64,000 nt of DNA from Streptomyces sp. BK208 (GTDB taxonomy: Bacteria > Actinomycetota > Actinomycetes > Streptomycetales > Streptomycetaceae). The stretch covers positions 186,001 to 250,000 of the forward strand of contig NZ_SOAV01000014.1 of the NCBI RefSeq assembly GCF_004364245.1, given 5' to 3'. Positions 8,336 to 17,494 of the stretch are shown piece by piece. The position numbers and the translations under genes are program-made. The stretch's first letter is position 1. The number at the start of each line of letters is the position of its first letter. The notes beneath the pieces are model-generated. The model made no database searches, was not told where the DNA came from, and saw only the letters and a program-made list of their open reading frames with translations.

Positions 8336-9787
8336 TCATGCGTTCTCCGGGTGCCGGGCCCACCACTCCCGCAGAGCCGACACCGCCGCGTCGTGTTCCA
8401 TCGGCCCGTTCTCCAGGCGAAGCTCCAGAAGGTGCTTGTACGCCTGCCCGACGGCCGGGCCGGGCCGGACCCCGAGGATTTCCATGATCTGGTTGCCGTC
8501 CAGATCCGGCCGGATGGCGTCCAGCTCCTCCTGCTCCTGAAGCTGCGCGATCCGCTCCTCCAGGCCGTCATAGGCACGGGAGAGAGCCGACGCCTTGCGC
8601 TTGTTGCGCGTCGTGCAGTCCGACCGCGTCAGCTTGTGGAGCCGGTCGAGCAGCGGTCCGGCGTCCCGGACATAGCGGCGGACGGCGGAGTCCGTCCACT
8701 CGCCCGTGCCGTAACCGTGGAAACGCAGGTGCAGCTCGACCAGGCGTGAGACGTCCCTCACCAGATCGTTGGAGTACTTGAGCGCGATCATGCGCTTCTT
8801 CGTCATCTTGGCCCCGACCACCTCGTGGTGGTGGAAGGAGACCCTGCCGTCCTGCTCGAAGCGACGAGTGCGCGGCTTGCCGATGTCGTGCAACAGGGCG
8901 GCCAGGCGGAGGGTCAGGTCGGGCCCCTCCTCTTCCAGGGCCATGGCCTGCTCCAGGACGATGAGCGTGTGGTCGTAGACATCCTTGTGCCGGTGGTGCT
9001 CGTCACGCTCCAGCCGCAGGGCCGGCAGCTCGGGCAGGACCCGCTCAGCGAGGCCGGTCTCCACCAGCAGCGTCAGTCCCTTGCGCGGATGTGAGGACAG
9101 GACGAGCTTGTTCAGCTCGTCCCTGACCCGCTCGGCCGAGACGATGTCGATGCGCCCGGCCATGTCCTGCATGGCCTTGACCACCTCAGGAGCCACCTCG
9201 AAGTCGAGCTGCGCGGCGAAGCGTGCCGCCCTCATCATCCGGAGGGGATCGTCCGAGAAGGAGTCCTCAGGAGTCCCCGGAGTGCGCAGCACACCGGCCG
9301 CGAGGTCGTCGAGCCCGCCGTGCGGGTCGATGAACACCTTCTCCGGGAGTGCTACGGCCATCGCGTTCACCGTGAAGTCACGGCGGACGAGATCCTCCTC
9401 GATGGAGTCGCCGTAGGACACCTCGGGCTTGCGCGAGGTGCGGTCGTACGCCTCCGACCGGTAGGTGGTCACCTCGATCTGCCAGCCGTCCTTCTGCCCT
9501 CCGACCGTGCCGAAGGCGATCCCGACCTCCCAGATCGCGTCCGCCCAGGGACGCATGATCTTCAGTACGTCCTGAGGGCGGGCGTCCGTCGTGAAGTCCA
9601 GGTCGTTTCCGAGCCGCCCGAGCAAGGCGTCCCGGACCGAGCCGCCGACCAGGGCGAGCGAGAACCCGGCCTCCTGGAATCGGCGGGCGAGATCGTCGGC
9701 GGCAGGGGCGATCCGCAGCGGCTCACTCACCGCGCGGTGCTGCTCCTGACGCAGGACACTGGGGCTGGCTTCGTTGGCGTTCGGCAC
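8336..9787 (-). CDS. pcnA: CCA tRNA nucleotidyltransferase / PcnA-family, with HD domain
   Basis: A 483-residue nucleotidyltransferase that repairs or adds the CCA end of tRNAs, or polyadenylates RNA; actinobacterial members were historically named pcnA. The N-terminal polymerase domain has GGSVRDALLGR (about residues 42-52) and the metal-binding DLDFT about seven residues later. A downstream HD phosphohydrolase domain has LLHDIGKPRTR and FHHHEVVGA. The start is uncertain: the GTG at 9787 (VPNANEASPS) matches the N-terminus I recall for Streptomyces homologues but has no clear Shine-Dalgarno sequence. A GTG at 9730 (VSEPLRIAP) has AGGAG 12 bases upstream. It is divergent from the DUF6049 gene. 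Confidence 0.92.
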   Translation of the reverse strand: MPNANEASPSVLRQEQHRAVSEPLRIAPAADDLARRFQEAGFSLALVGGSVRDALLGRLGNDLDFTTDARPQDVLKIMRPWADAIWEVGIAFGTVGGQKDGWQIEVTTYRSEAYDRTSRKPEVSYGDSIEEDLVRRDFTVNAMAVALPEKVFIDPHGGLDDLAAGVLRTPGTPEDSFSDDPLRMMRAARFAAQLDFEVAPEVVKAMQDMAGRIDIVSAERVRDELNKLVLSSHPRKGLTLLVETGLAERVLPELPALRLERDEHHRHKDVYDHTLIVLEQAMALEEEGPDLTLRLAALLHDIGKPRTRRFEQDGRVSFHHHEVVGAKMTKKRMIALKYSNDLVRDVSRLVELHLRFHGYGTGEWTDSAVRRYVRDAGPLLDRLHKLTRSDCTTRNKRKASALSRAYDGLEERIAQLQEQEELDAIRPDLDGNQIMEILGVRPGPAVGQAYKHLLELRLENGPMEHDAAVSALREWWARHPENA

Positions 9788-10012
9788 AACAGAACAGGGT
9801 ACGTGGCCCGGGCGGAGACAGGCGCCTCCATTGATCACGCACCGAATCCCCCACTTCCGCCCCGCTCCCTCTATAGGCGCACATACGGGGAAGCCCGGTC
9901 CTGTCGCGGATCTTGTGGCGTACACCGCGGCACTTCCCCTCGGCGCGCATCGTTACCATGCGTGGACGCACATTCCGACGACCACTGATCACGACGAGGG
10001 ACGGGCGAGCGC

Positions 10013-12427
10013 GTGGCCGAGGCGGCAGACTTCCAGGGGACCAGTGCCTCACCTGCCCGCCGGTGGCTCCGGCGCACCACGGCACTGCTCGCCGGGGCGC
10101 CGCTGCTGGCCGGCGTGGTCCAGCTGCCCGCTGCCGGTACGGCGCACGCGGAGGAAGCCGCCACCGCCCGGGCCGACACCGGCGCGGGCTCGGTGGCCGT
10201 GGCCGTCGACTCGCTCACCCCGTCTGCGCCCACGGACGGCGACACGGTGACCGTGTCGGGCACCGTGACCAACAACGGCCGGCAGGCCGTCACGGACGCG
10301 CACGTGGGTCTGCGGGTGGGCCCGCAGATGGACACCCGCTCCTCCGTCGACGCGATCGCCAAGGACAGCGACGATCTCCAGGGGTCCGTCTCCCCGGAGA
10401 TCGACGACAAGTACACCGAGAAGTTCTCCAAGCTCACTCCGGGCGTCGCCGAGCACTTCAACATCTCCGTCCCGGTCGACGACCTGAACCTCGGCGACGA
10501 CGGCGTCTACGAATTCGCCGTCTCGTTGTCCGGGGAGACCTCCGCACAGCCCTGGGAGCGGATGCTCGGCATCCAGCGGACCTTCCTGCCGTGGCGGCCC
10601 GACGAGGCCGGCACCAAGACCAGGACCACGGCACTGTGGCCGCTCGTGTCGACGACGCACATGGCCGCCGAGACGGGGCCGAACGAGGAGCAGACGCCGG
10701 TCTTCCTCAACGACGACCTGGCGAAGGAGATCTCCCCCGGCGGTCGCCTGAACCAGATGGTGACGCTCGGAAAGGACCTCGACGTCACCTGGGTGGTCGA
10801 TCCGGACCTGCTGGCCTCGGTCGACGCGATGACGGGCAGCTACCGCGTCCGGGACGGGGACCGGACCACCGCGGGCACCCACCAGGCGATCGCGAAGCAG
10901 TGGCTGGCCGACCTGCAGGACGCGGTCGCCGACAAGGAGGTCGTCGCCCTTCCCTTCGCCGACCCCGACGTGGCTTCCCTGGCCCACAACGGCACGGACG
11001 TCGCCGGGTCGCTGAGCCAGCTCAAGGAGGCGACGGACGTCGTCGACAACACCGTCGAGACGATCCTCCACGTGAAGCCGAACACCGACTTCGCCTGGCC
11101 CGTCGAAGGCGCCGTCGACCGCTCGATCGTCAAGGTCGCCACCTCCGCGGGTGCCGACAAGGTGATCGCGCGCAGCGACAGCCTCCAGGAGACCAACGGT
11201 CTGCCCTACACGCCGTCCGCCGCCCGCCCCATCGGGGGCGGCACCACGGCCGTCGTGGCGGACGACCGGCTGTCGACGGCGTTCGAGGGCGACCTGACGA
11301 CGGCGTCCGCCTCCACCCTCGCCGTGCAGCGCTTCCTCGCCCAGAGCCTCGGCCTGGAACTCCAGACCGACAAGCAGCGTAGTGTCGTCATCGCTCCCCA
11401 GCGCATGCCCTCCGGCAGTCAGGCCCGTGCGATGGCCGAGGCGCTGCGGGCCCTCCAGGGCGGCACCTGGTCCGATTCCCAGAAGCTGACGGCGGCCTCC
11501 GCCGCCAAGCCGGACCCGGACGCCGCCACGACGGTTCCCGGAACCTCCTCCTACCCGTCGGCCCTGCGCAGGAAGGAACTGCCCCGGTCGGCCTTCGTGG
11601 AGAGCACGCGGACGCAGGACGCCCTGGACAGCTTCAAGGTCGTGCTCTCGGACCCGTCCCGGGTGGTGACCCCGTTCGGACGCGCCCTGAACCGGGAGAT
11701 GTCCGTGTCGTGGCGGGGCCGGGCCGCCGAGGCGAAGTCCTTCCGCGACGGAGTGAAGACCTACCTCGACGGGCTGTCCGGCCGGGTCCGGCTGATCGAC
11801 AAGTCGGAGACGAAACTCTCCGGCCGCAGCGCCACGATCCCGGTGACGGTGCAGAACAACCTGGTGCAGGACGTCGGCCCCCTGGTCCTGCGGCTCTCCT
11901 CCACGAACCCGACGCGGCTCGAGATCGACGGCGCGGACTACGAGGAGCAGCCGATCTCCGTCTCCGGCGGTCACAGCCAGTCGGTGAAGTTCACCACGTC
12001 GGCGAAGGCCAACGGCCGGGCGACGGTGATCGCCCAGCTGTACACGAAGGACGGGCGGCCGTACGGCCAACCCGTCACCTTCGACGTGAAGGTCACCGAG
12101 ATCACGGCCACCGTGATGCTCGTCATCGGTGGTGGCGTCCTGCTGCTCGTCCTCGCCGGTTTCCGGATGTACACGCAGCGCAAGCGCGCCGCGGCGCGTG
12201 CCGCCGAGCAGGCCGAGGCGGGCGAGGAGAGCGACTCCGGGGAGTCGGAGGCGTCCGGGAACTCCGAGGACGACCCCGAGAACCCCGAAGCCCCCGAAGG
12301 ACGTCTCACCCAGGAGTCCGGGGCACAGGCCCGGACAGGCGACCCGGAGCAGCCGAGTGACCCGACACCGGACACCGCAGCGGAAAGCGCCGACCCGTCC
12401 GGCACGGGTGAGAGAGTGGACCGTTGA
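10013..12427 (+). CDS. DUF6049-family secreted/membrane-anchored protein
   Basis: An 804-residue protein with an export signal (WLRRTTALLAGAPLLAGVVQLPAAGTAHA, about residues 18-46), a large extracytoplasmic region of about 650 residues that starts with an Ig-like segment (SVAVAVDSLTPSAPTDGDTV), a single membrane segment near 698-720 and an acidic cytoplasmic tail. The family is conserved next to murJ in actinobacteria (the counterpart of mycobacterial Rv3909), so a role in peptidoglycan precursor export or envelope assembly is inferred. The GTG start has GAGGGA about ten bases upstream. The tail is unusually rich in Glu, Ser and Pro. It is followed by murJ after 44 bases, which suggests an operon. 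Confidence 0.85.
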   Translation: MAEAADFQGTSASPARRWLRRTTALLAGAPLLAGVVQLPAAGTAHAEEAATARADTGAGSVAVAVDSLTPSAPTDGDTVTVSGTVTNNGRQAVTDAHVGLRVGPQMDTRSSVDAIAKDSDDLQGSVSPEIDDKYTEKFSKLTPGVAEHFNISVPVDDLNLGDDGVYEFAVSLSGETSAQPWERMLGIQRTFLPWRPDEAGTKTRTTALWPLVSTTHMAAETGPNEEQTPVFLNDDLAKEISPGGRLNQMVTLGKDLDVTWVVDPDLLASVDAMTGSYRVRDGDRTTAGTHQAIAKQWLADLQDAVADKEVVALPFADPDVASLAHNGTDVAGSLSQLKEATDVVDNTVETILHVKPNTDFAWPVEGAVDRSIVKVATSAGADKVIARSDSLQETNGLPYTPSAARPIGGGTTAVVADDRLSTAFEGDLTTASASTLAVQRFLAQSLGLELQTDKQRSVVIAPQRMPSGSQARAMAEALRALQGGTWSDSQKLTAASAAKPDPDAATTVPGTSSYPSALRRKELPRSAFVESTRTQDALDSFKVVLSDPSRVVTPFGRALNREMSVSWRGRAAEAKSFRDGVKTYLDGLSGRVRLIDKSETKLSGRSATIPVTVQNNLVQDVGPLVLRLSSTNPTRLEIDGADYEEQPISVSGGHSQSVKFTTSAKANGRATVIAQLYTKDGRPYGQPVTFDVKVTEITATVMLVIGGGVLLLVLAGFRMYTQRKRAAARAAEQAEAGEESDSGESEASGNSEDDPENPEAPEGRLTQESGAQARTGDPEQPSDPTPDTAAESADPSGTGERVDR

Positions 12428-12471
12428 GGATGTCGTGGCCGGTCGGCCCGGGACGATGAGGTGGGGTAACC

Positions 12472-14910
12472 ATGAACGCGCCGTACGACGGTGACCGCGG
12501 TCAGGCCGTGGACGGCTCGGGTCACCCCGAGGGTCCGCCGCCGGACCCCGACCGGACGCCGCCGCAGCCACCCGCGGACATGTACCTCCAGGACGCCTAC
12601 GACCAGGACCCCTACCGGTCGCAGGACCTCTCCGCCCAGGACCCGGTCTCCGAGGCGCTCTACGACCGCGCCGCGCACCCCCCTCCGCCTCCGGGGACGT
12701 ACCCGCCGCAGCAGCCGCTGTACTCCCAGCCCGCGCAGTCGCCCTACGCCCCCGACCCCCGCATCTGGGCCCAGACCCCGGCCCCCGAGCCGGAGGGCCC
12801 GACGCAGTACCTGCCGTACGGCGACGATCCCCGGACCACCCAGTTCGTCGGCGTGGACGACCTGGTCGGCCAGGCCGGTGACCAGCGTCACGAGCCGGAC
12901 GCGTTCGCCCACCTGTTCCGCGACCAGCAGCAGGGCGGGGGCCACCCCTCCTACGACGACCAGGCGGCCGTGCCCGCCCCGGCGCCCGGCCCGTACGGCC
13001 AGGCGGCGGCGGGACCGGACCAGTACGGCACGCCACCGGCTCCGGGACAGTACGGCACGCCACCGGCTCCGGGACAGTACGGCGGCCATCAGGGACCCCA
13101 CCCGTACGGGAACGCTCAGGCACCCGGCCCGTACGGAAGTCCCGCGCCGGCGCCCGGACCGTATGCGGCGCCCGCACCTGGCCAGTACGCGGTGGCACCC
13201 ACCCCCGAAGCGGCGGAGGCACCGGTCCAGGAGCCCGAGCCGGCCCCTGCGGCCCCGTCGGCCGCCGCGCCCAAGAAGGGCGGGCGCGCGGGGGGCCTGC
13301 TGAAGTCGAGCGCCGTGATGGCGGCGGGCACGATGGTGTCGCGGCTGACCGGGTTCGTCCGCTCGGCGCTGATCGTCTCGGCATTGGGTGTCGGCCTGCT
13401 CGGCGACACGTTCCAGGTCGCCTACCAGCTGCCCACGATGATCTACATCCTCACCGTCGGCGGCGGTCTCAACTCGGTGTTCGTACCGCAGCTCGTACGC
13501 GCCATGAAGGACGACGAGGACGGTGGCGAGGCGTACGCCAACCGCCTGCTGACCCTCGTCATGGTGGCGCTGGGCGCGCTGACGTTGATCACGGTCCTGG
13601 CCGCACCCCTGCTGATCCGGCTGCTGTCCAACCCCGTCGCCAGTGACCCCGCGGCGAACGAGGTCGGGATCACCTTCGTCCGCTACTTCCTGCCGTCCAT
13701 CTTCTTCATGGGTCTGCACGTGGTGATGGGGCAGGTCCTCAACGCCCGCGGCCGGTTCGGCGCGATGATGTGGACCCCGGTCCTGAACAACATCGTCATC
13801 ATCGTGACCCTGGGCATGTTCATCTGGGTCTACGGCACCGCGGAAAGCTCGGGGATGAAGGTCACGAGCATCCCCCCGGAGGGCGAGCGCCTGCTCGGCA
13901 TCGGGGTGCTGCTCGGACTCATCGTGCAGTCGCTGGCCATGATTCCGTACCTGCGGGAGACGGGTTTCCGGCTTCGGCTGCGTTTCGACTGGAGAGGTCA
14001 CGGCCTCGGCAAGGCCATCACTCTCGCCAAGTGGACGGTCCTGTTCGTCCTCGCCAACCAGGCGGGCGCCATGATCGTCATCCAGCTGTCGACCGCGGCG
14101 GGCAAGGCATCACCCGTCGACGGCACAGGCTTCGCCGCCTACGCCAATGCCCAGCTCATCTGGGGTCTGCCACAGGCCATCATCACCGTCTCCCTGATGG
14201 CCGCCCTGCTGCCTCGCATTTCCCGCTCGGCCGCCGAGGAGGACGGGGGAGCGGTCCGGGACGACATCTCCCAGGGGCTGCGCACCACTGCCGTGGCCAT
14301 CGTTCCCGTGTCCTTCGCGTTCGTCGCGCTCGGCATCCCGATGTGCACGCTCATGTTCGGCTCCTCCGGCACCAGCGAGGCCACCAACATGGGCTACATG
14401 CTGATGGCCTTCGGCCTCGGTCTCATCCCGTACTCCGTGCAGTACGTCGTCCTGCGCGCGTTCTACGCCTACGAGGACACCCGGACGCCCTTCTACAACA
14501 CCGTCATCGTGGCCGTGGTCAATGCCGCCGCCTCGGGCCTGTGTTACCTCCTGCTTCCGTCCCGCTGGGCCGTCGTCGGCATGGCGGCCTCCTACGGTCT
14601 GGCCTACGTGATCGGCGTGGGTGTCGCCTGGCGCAGGCTGCGTAAGCGGCTGGGCGGTGACCTGGACGGTGCCCGGGTGCTGCGCACGTACGCCCGGCTG
14701 TGCATCGCGTCCGTACCGGCCGCCCTGGTCGGCGGCGCCGCCTGCTACGCGATCAGCCGCACGCTCGGCCAGGGCGTCGTGGGATCGTTCGCCGCGCTGC
14801 TGGCCGGCGGGTTCCTCCTGTTCGGTGTCTTCTTCGTAGCCGCCCGTCGCATGCGGATCGAGGAGGTCAACTCTCTGGTCGGCATGGTGCGCGGACGCCT
14901 GGGACGCTGA
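12472..14910 (+). CDS. murJ: Lipid II flippase MurJ (MviN) with long disordered N-terminus
   Basis: An 812-residue MOP-superfamily protein that moves lipid II across the membrane. Residues 1-270 are a Pro/Gln/Tyr-rich cytoplasmic region with short repeats (YGTPPAPGQ occurs twice in tandem, plus related GPYG units). The flippase core begins near 273 (KSSAVMAAGTMVSRLTGFVRS, the family signature) and has about 14 membrane segments. The extension is typical of actinobacterial MurJ and in mycobacteria is linked to phosphorylation control. GGTGGGG precedes the ATG. The pseudokinase gene follows, the same pairing that is fused in Mycobacterium MviN. Confidence 0.94.
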   Translation: MNAPYDGDRGQAVDGSGHPEGPPPDPDRTPPQPPADMYLQDAYDQDPYRSQDLSAQDPVSEALYDRAAHPPPPPGTYPPQQPLYSQPAQSPYAPDPRIWAQTPAPEPEGPTQYLPYGDDPRTTQFVGVDDLVGQAGDQRHEPDAFAHLFRDQQQGGGHPSYDDQAAVPAPAPGPYGQAAAGPDQYGTPPAPGQYGTPPAPGQYGGHQGPHPYGNAQAPGPYGSPAPAPGPYAAPAPGQYAVAPTPEAAEAPVQEPEPAPAAPSAAAPKKGGRAGGLLKSSAVMAAGTMVSRLTGFVRSALIVSALGVGLLGDTFQVAYQLPTMIYILTVGGGLNSVFVPQLVRAMKDDEDGGEAYANRLLTLVMVALGALTLITVLAAPLLIRLLSNPVASDPAANEVGITFVRYFLPSIFFMGLHVVMGQVLNARGRFGAMMWTPVLNNIVIIVTLGMFIWVYGTAESSGMKVTSIPPEGERLLGIGVLLGLIVQSLAMIPYLRETGFRLRLRFDWRGHGLGKAITLAKWTVLFVLANQAGAMIVIQLSTAAGKASPVDGTGFAAYANAQLIWGLPQAIITVSLMAALLPRISRSAAEEDGGAVRDDISQGLRTTAVAIVPVSFAFVALGIPMCTLMFGSSGTSEATNMGYMLMAFGLGLIPYSVQYVVLRAFYAYEDTRTPFYNTVIVAVVNAAASGLCYLLLPSRWAVVGMAASYGLAYVIGVGVAWRRLRKRLGGDLDGARVLRTYARLCIASVPAALVGGAACYAISRTLGQGVVGSFAALLAGGFLLFGVFFVAARRMRIEEVNSLVGMVRGRLGR

Positions 14911-15048
14911 GACCCGGGGTAGGCGCACAACCATCGCCCGCTGCCGTGTGTCGTGCATAGCGGCGGACTGTGGGCACAATTGGGTTCGGCGTCGGACGCG
15001 CGGATCGGGGTCGGCCGACGCGCACGGATTGGGGAGGCAGGAACGACG

Positions 15049-16740
15049 GTGGCGGAACGGAGCACAGCTGCCGTCGACGTGGCAGACAACAGCGGTGAAG
15101 AGCCGCTGACCGCGGAGGCGGACCAGTCCACGGCCGACGGGGTGGCCAACAACCGGGAGCGGGACACGGACAGCGACGAGGCACAGGGGAGCCCCACGAG
15201 CGAGGAAGCCGGCACGACCTCGCCTCCCGAACTGCACAGCGGGCACAAGCTCGCCGGACGCTACCGCCTCGAGGAGTGCGTCACCCGCCTGGACGGTTTC
15301 AGCAGTTGGCGGGCCGTGGACGAGAAGCTGCGCCGGGCCGTGGGAGTCCACCTCCTCCCGGCGAACCACCCGCGGGCCCGTTCCGTTCTGGCCTCGGCAC
15401 GCTCCTCCGCCCTGCTCGGAGACCCCCGGTTCGTCCAGGTCCTGGACGCCGTCGAGGACAACGACCTCGTCTACGTCGTGCACGAATGGCTCCCCGACGC
15501 CACCGAGCTGACCGCGCTCCTCGCCTCCGGGCCGCTGGAGGTCTACGACGCCTACCAGATGGTCAGCCAGGTCGCCTCGGCGATGGCTGCCGCCCACCGC
15601 GAGGGCCTCGCGCATCTGCGCCTGAACCCCAACGCGGTACTGCGTACGTCCACGGGCCAGTGGCGGATCCGCGGGCTCGCCGTGAACGCCGCGCTGCGCG
15701 GCATCAGTTCCGACACTCCGCAGCGCACCGACACCGAGGCCATCGGCGCGCTTCTGTACGCCACGCTCACCCAGCGCTGGCCGTACGAGAGCGACGCCCA
15801 CGGCCTGGCCGGGCTGCCCAAGGACATCGGGCTGATCCCGCCGGACCAGGTACGTGCCGGCGTCCACCGCGGCCTGTCCGAGCTGGCGATGCGGGCGCTC
15901 GCCAACGACGGCGCCACCGCGTCCCGTCACGAGTCCCCGTGCACCACGCCGGAGGAACTGGTGAAGGCGATCGGCGAGATGCCGCGCATCCGCCCGCCGG
16001 AGCCGTCGTACACCGCCCCGCCCCAGTACCAGCGCACGGCCTACCAGCAGGGCGCGTACGGGCGGCCGGCCCCGCATCCCGGTGTCACCCAGCCCGTGCC
16101 CGCTCCGCCGCCCCCGTTGCAGAGCCGTACCGGCAAGGCCCTCAAGTGGAGCGTCTCGGCTCTGCTGATCGCCGCCCTCGGTCTCGGCAGCTGGCAGCTC
16201 GCGGACGCCCTCATGGAGCGCGGCGGCAAGGCGGACGACCCGAACCAGACCCAGACGGTGGACGGAGACAACGACAAGGGTCCGAAGAAGCCGGCCAGCC
16301 GGCCGATCGCCATCGCGGGGGCGCACGACTTCGACCCGTTCGGTTCCGACGGGTCCGAATACCCGGAGAACGTCGGCAAGGCCTACGACGGTGACCCCGG
16401 CACCTACTGGCAGACGAGCCACTACGCGAGCGCCGACTTCGGGCGGCTGAAGCAGGGTGTGGGACTCGTGGTCGACCTGGGCAAGGTCCAGCAGGTCGGC
16501 AAGGTCACCGTCACGTTCGGCGGGGACACGTCGGTGGAGCTCCGTTCCGGCGGGGCCTCGGGCCCGGAACCGCAGTCCTTCGAGGGCTACACGAAGGTCG
16601 CCGACGGAAACGGCACGACCGTGGAGCTCAAGCCGGACAAGGAGCTGCGGACCCGCTACCTTCTGGTCTGGTTGACCGAGCTTCCGCTGACGGAGGGCCA
16701 GTTCCGCGGGCGCGTCGCCGACATCAAGGTGACCAGCTGA
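15049..16740 (+). CDS. Pseudokinase with extracellular discoidin-like domain, MurJ partner
   Basis: A 563-residue protein: an acidic N-terminus (1-60), a kinase-like fold (about 65-325), a Pro-rich linker, one membrane segment (about 364-388) and a C-terminal beta-rich domain resembling a galactose-binding/F5-8C module (about 420-563, with AYDGDPGTYWQTSHY). The kinase motifs are lost: the catalytic loop reads HLRLNPNAVL in place of HRDxKPxN and the DFG position reads RGLAV, so it should be catalytically dead. In mycobacteria the matching domain is fused to MviN and its phosphorylated form recruits FhaA. A scaffold role for MurJ is therefore inferred. The GTG at 15049 is preferred (AGGA six bases upstream) over an in-frame ATG at 14953. 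Confidence 0.87.
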   Translation: MAERSTAAVDVADNSGEEPLTAEADQSTADGVANNRERDTDSDEAQGSPTSEEAGTTSPPELHSGHKLAGRYRLEECVTRLDGFSSWRAVDEKLRRAVGVHLLPANHPRARSVLASARSSALLGDPRFVQVLDAVEDNDLVYVVHEWLPDATELTALLASGPLEVYDAYQMVSQVASAMAAAHREGLAHLRLNPNAVLRTSTGQWRIRGLAVNAALRGISSDTPQRTDTEAIGALLYATLTQRWPYESDAHGLAGLPKDIGLIPPDQVRAGVHRGLSELAMRALANDGATASRHESPCTTPEELVKAIGEMPRIRPPEPSYTAPPQYQRTAYQQGAYGRPAPHPGVTQPVPAPPPPLQSRTGKALKWSVSALLIAALGLGSWQLADALMERGGKADDPNQTQTVDGDNDKGPKKPASRPIAIAGAHDFDPFGSDGSEYPENVGKAYDGDPGTYWQTSHYASADFGRLKQGVGLVVDLGKVQQVGKVTVTFGGDTSVELRSGGASGPEPQSFEGYTKVADGNGTTVELKPDKELRTRYLLVWLTELPLTEGQFRGRVADIKVTS

Positions 16741-16768
16741 GGTCGTCTGGCGCAGAGGGGAGGATCCG

Positions 16769-17494
16769 ATGGCGGAGGGCGCCGGGTACGACGGAGTGAC
16801 CGACCAGGACCTCCTCGCCCGCCACGTCGCGGGTGACCCCGATGCCTTCGGCGAGCTCGTGCGGCGTCACCGCGACCGGCTCTGGGCAGTGGCCCTGCGG
16901 ACGCTGGGGGACCGTGAAGAGGCCGCCGACGCCGTCCAGGACGCACTCGTCTCCGCCTACCGGGCCGCCCACACCTTCCGCGGCCAGGCAGCCGTCACGA
17001 CCTGGCTGCACCGGATCACGGTGAACGCCTGCCTGGACCGTGCCCGCAAGGCCGCCTCACGCAAGACCGCGCCCGTCGACGACACCGAGCGCCTGGAGCA
17101 ACTGCTGGAGCCGCACGAGTCGGCCTCCGCTCCCGCCGAGCGCAACGATCTGCACCGCCAGCTCCTGGATGCCCTGGACACCCTGCCTGCCGACCAGCGG
17201 GCCGCTCTCGTGCTGGTGGACATGCAGGGCTACCCCGTCGCGGAGGCCGCCCGCGTCCTCGACGTACCGGCCGGAACGATCAAGAGCAGGTGCGCCCGGG
17301 GCCGAGCCAGGCTCCTGCCGCTGCTCACCCACCTCCGGCCCGACGGCGGCGTGAGAAAGGCAGAGGCGGCCGCGGGGCGGAACCGGACGCCGGGGGCATC
17401 CGTCCCACCCGCAGCGGGACCGCAGCGAGCGGGTCCGCCGGAGCCAGGACCGAGCGATCCAGCCGTAGTGAAGGGCGGAGGTGGACGAACGTGA
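16769..17494 (+). CDS. sigM: ECF RNA polymerase sigma factor SigM
   Basis: A 241-residue group 4 sigma factor. Region 2 spans about residues 22-90 (DAFGELVRRHRDRLWAVALR, then DAVQDALVSAYR), and region 4 about 128-180 (LPADQRAALVLVDMQGYPVAEAA, then GTIKSRCARGRARL). The last 50 residues are an extra, low-complexity tail. GGGGAGG lies a few bases before the ATG. Position and order (murJ, kinase-like gene, sigma factor, anti-sigma factor, trxB, trxA) match the sigM locus of mycobacteria, hence the name. Its stop codon overlaps the anti-sigma start (GTGA), so the pair is translationally coupled. Confidence 0.9.
   Translation: MAEGAGYDGVTDQDLLARHVAGDPDAFGELVRRHRDRLWAVALRTLGDREEAADAVQDALVSAYRAAHTFRGQAAVTTWLHRITVNACLDRARKAASRKTAPVDDTERLEQLLEPHESASAPAERNDLHRQLLDALDTLPADQRAALVLVDMQGYPVAEAARVLDVPAGTIKSRCARGRARLLPLLTHLRPDGGVRKAEAAAGRNRTPGASVPPAAGPQRAGPPEPGPSDPAVVKGGGGRT

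Noticed and set aside
10049..13384. A minus-strand open frame of more than 1100 codons opposite the DUF6049 and murJ genes
   Set aside because: It is Arg/Gly/Pro-rich with no domain and lies opposite clear genes. Very high third-position G+C removes stops from the opposite strand, so such frames are expected.
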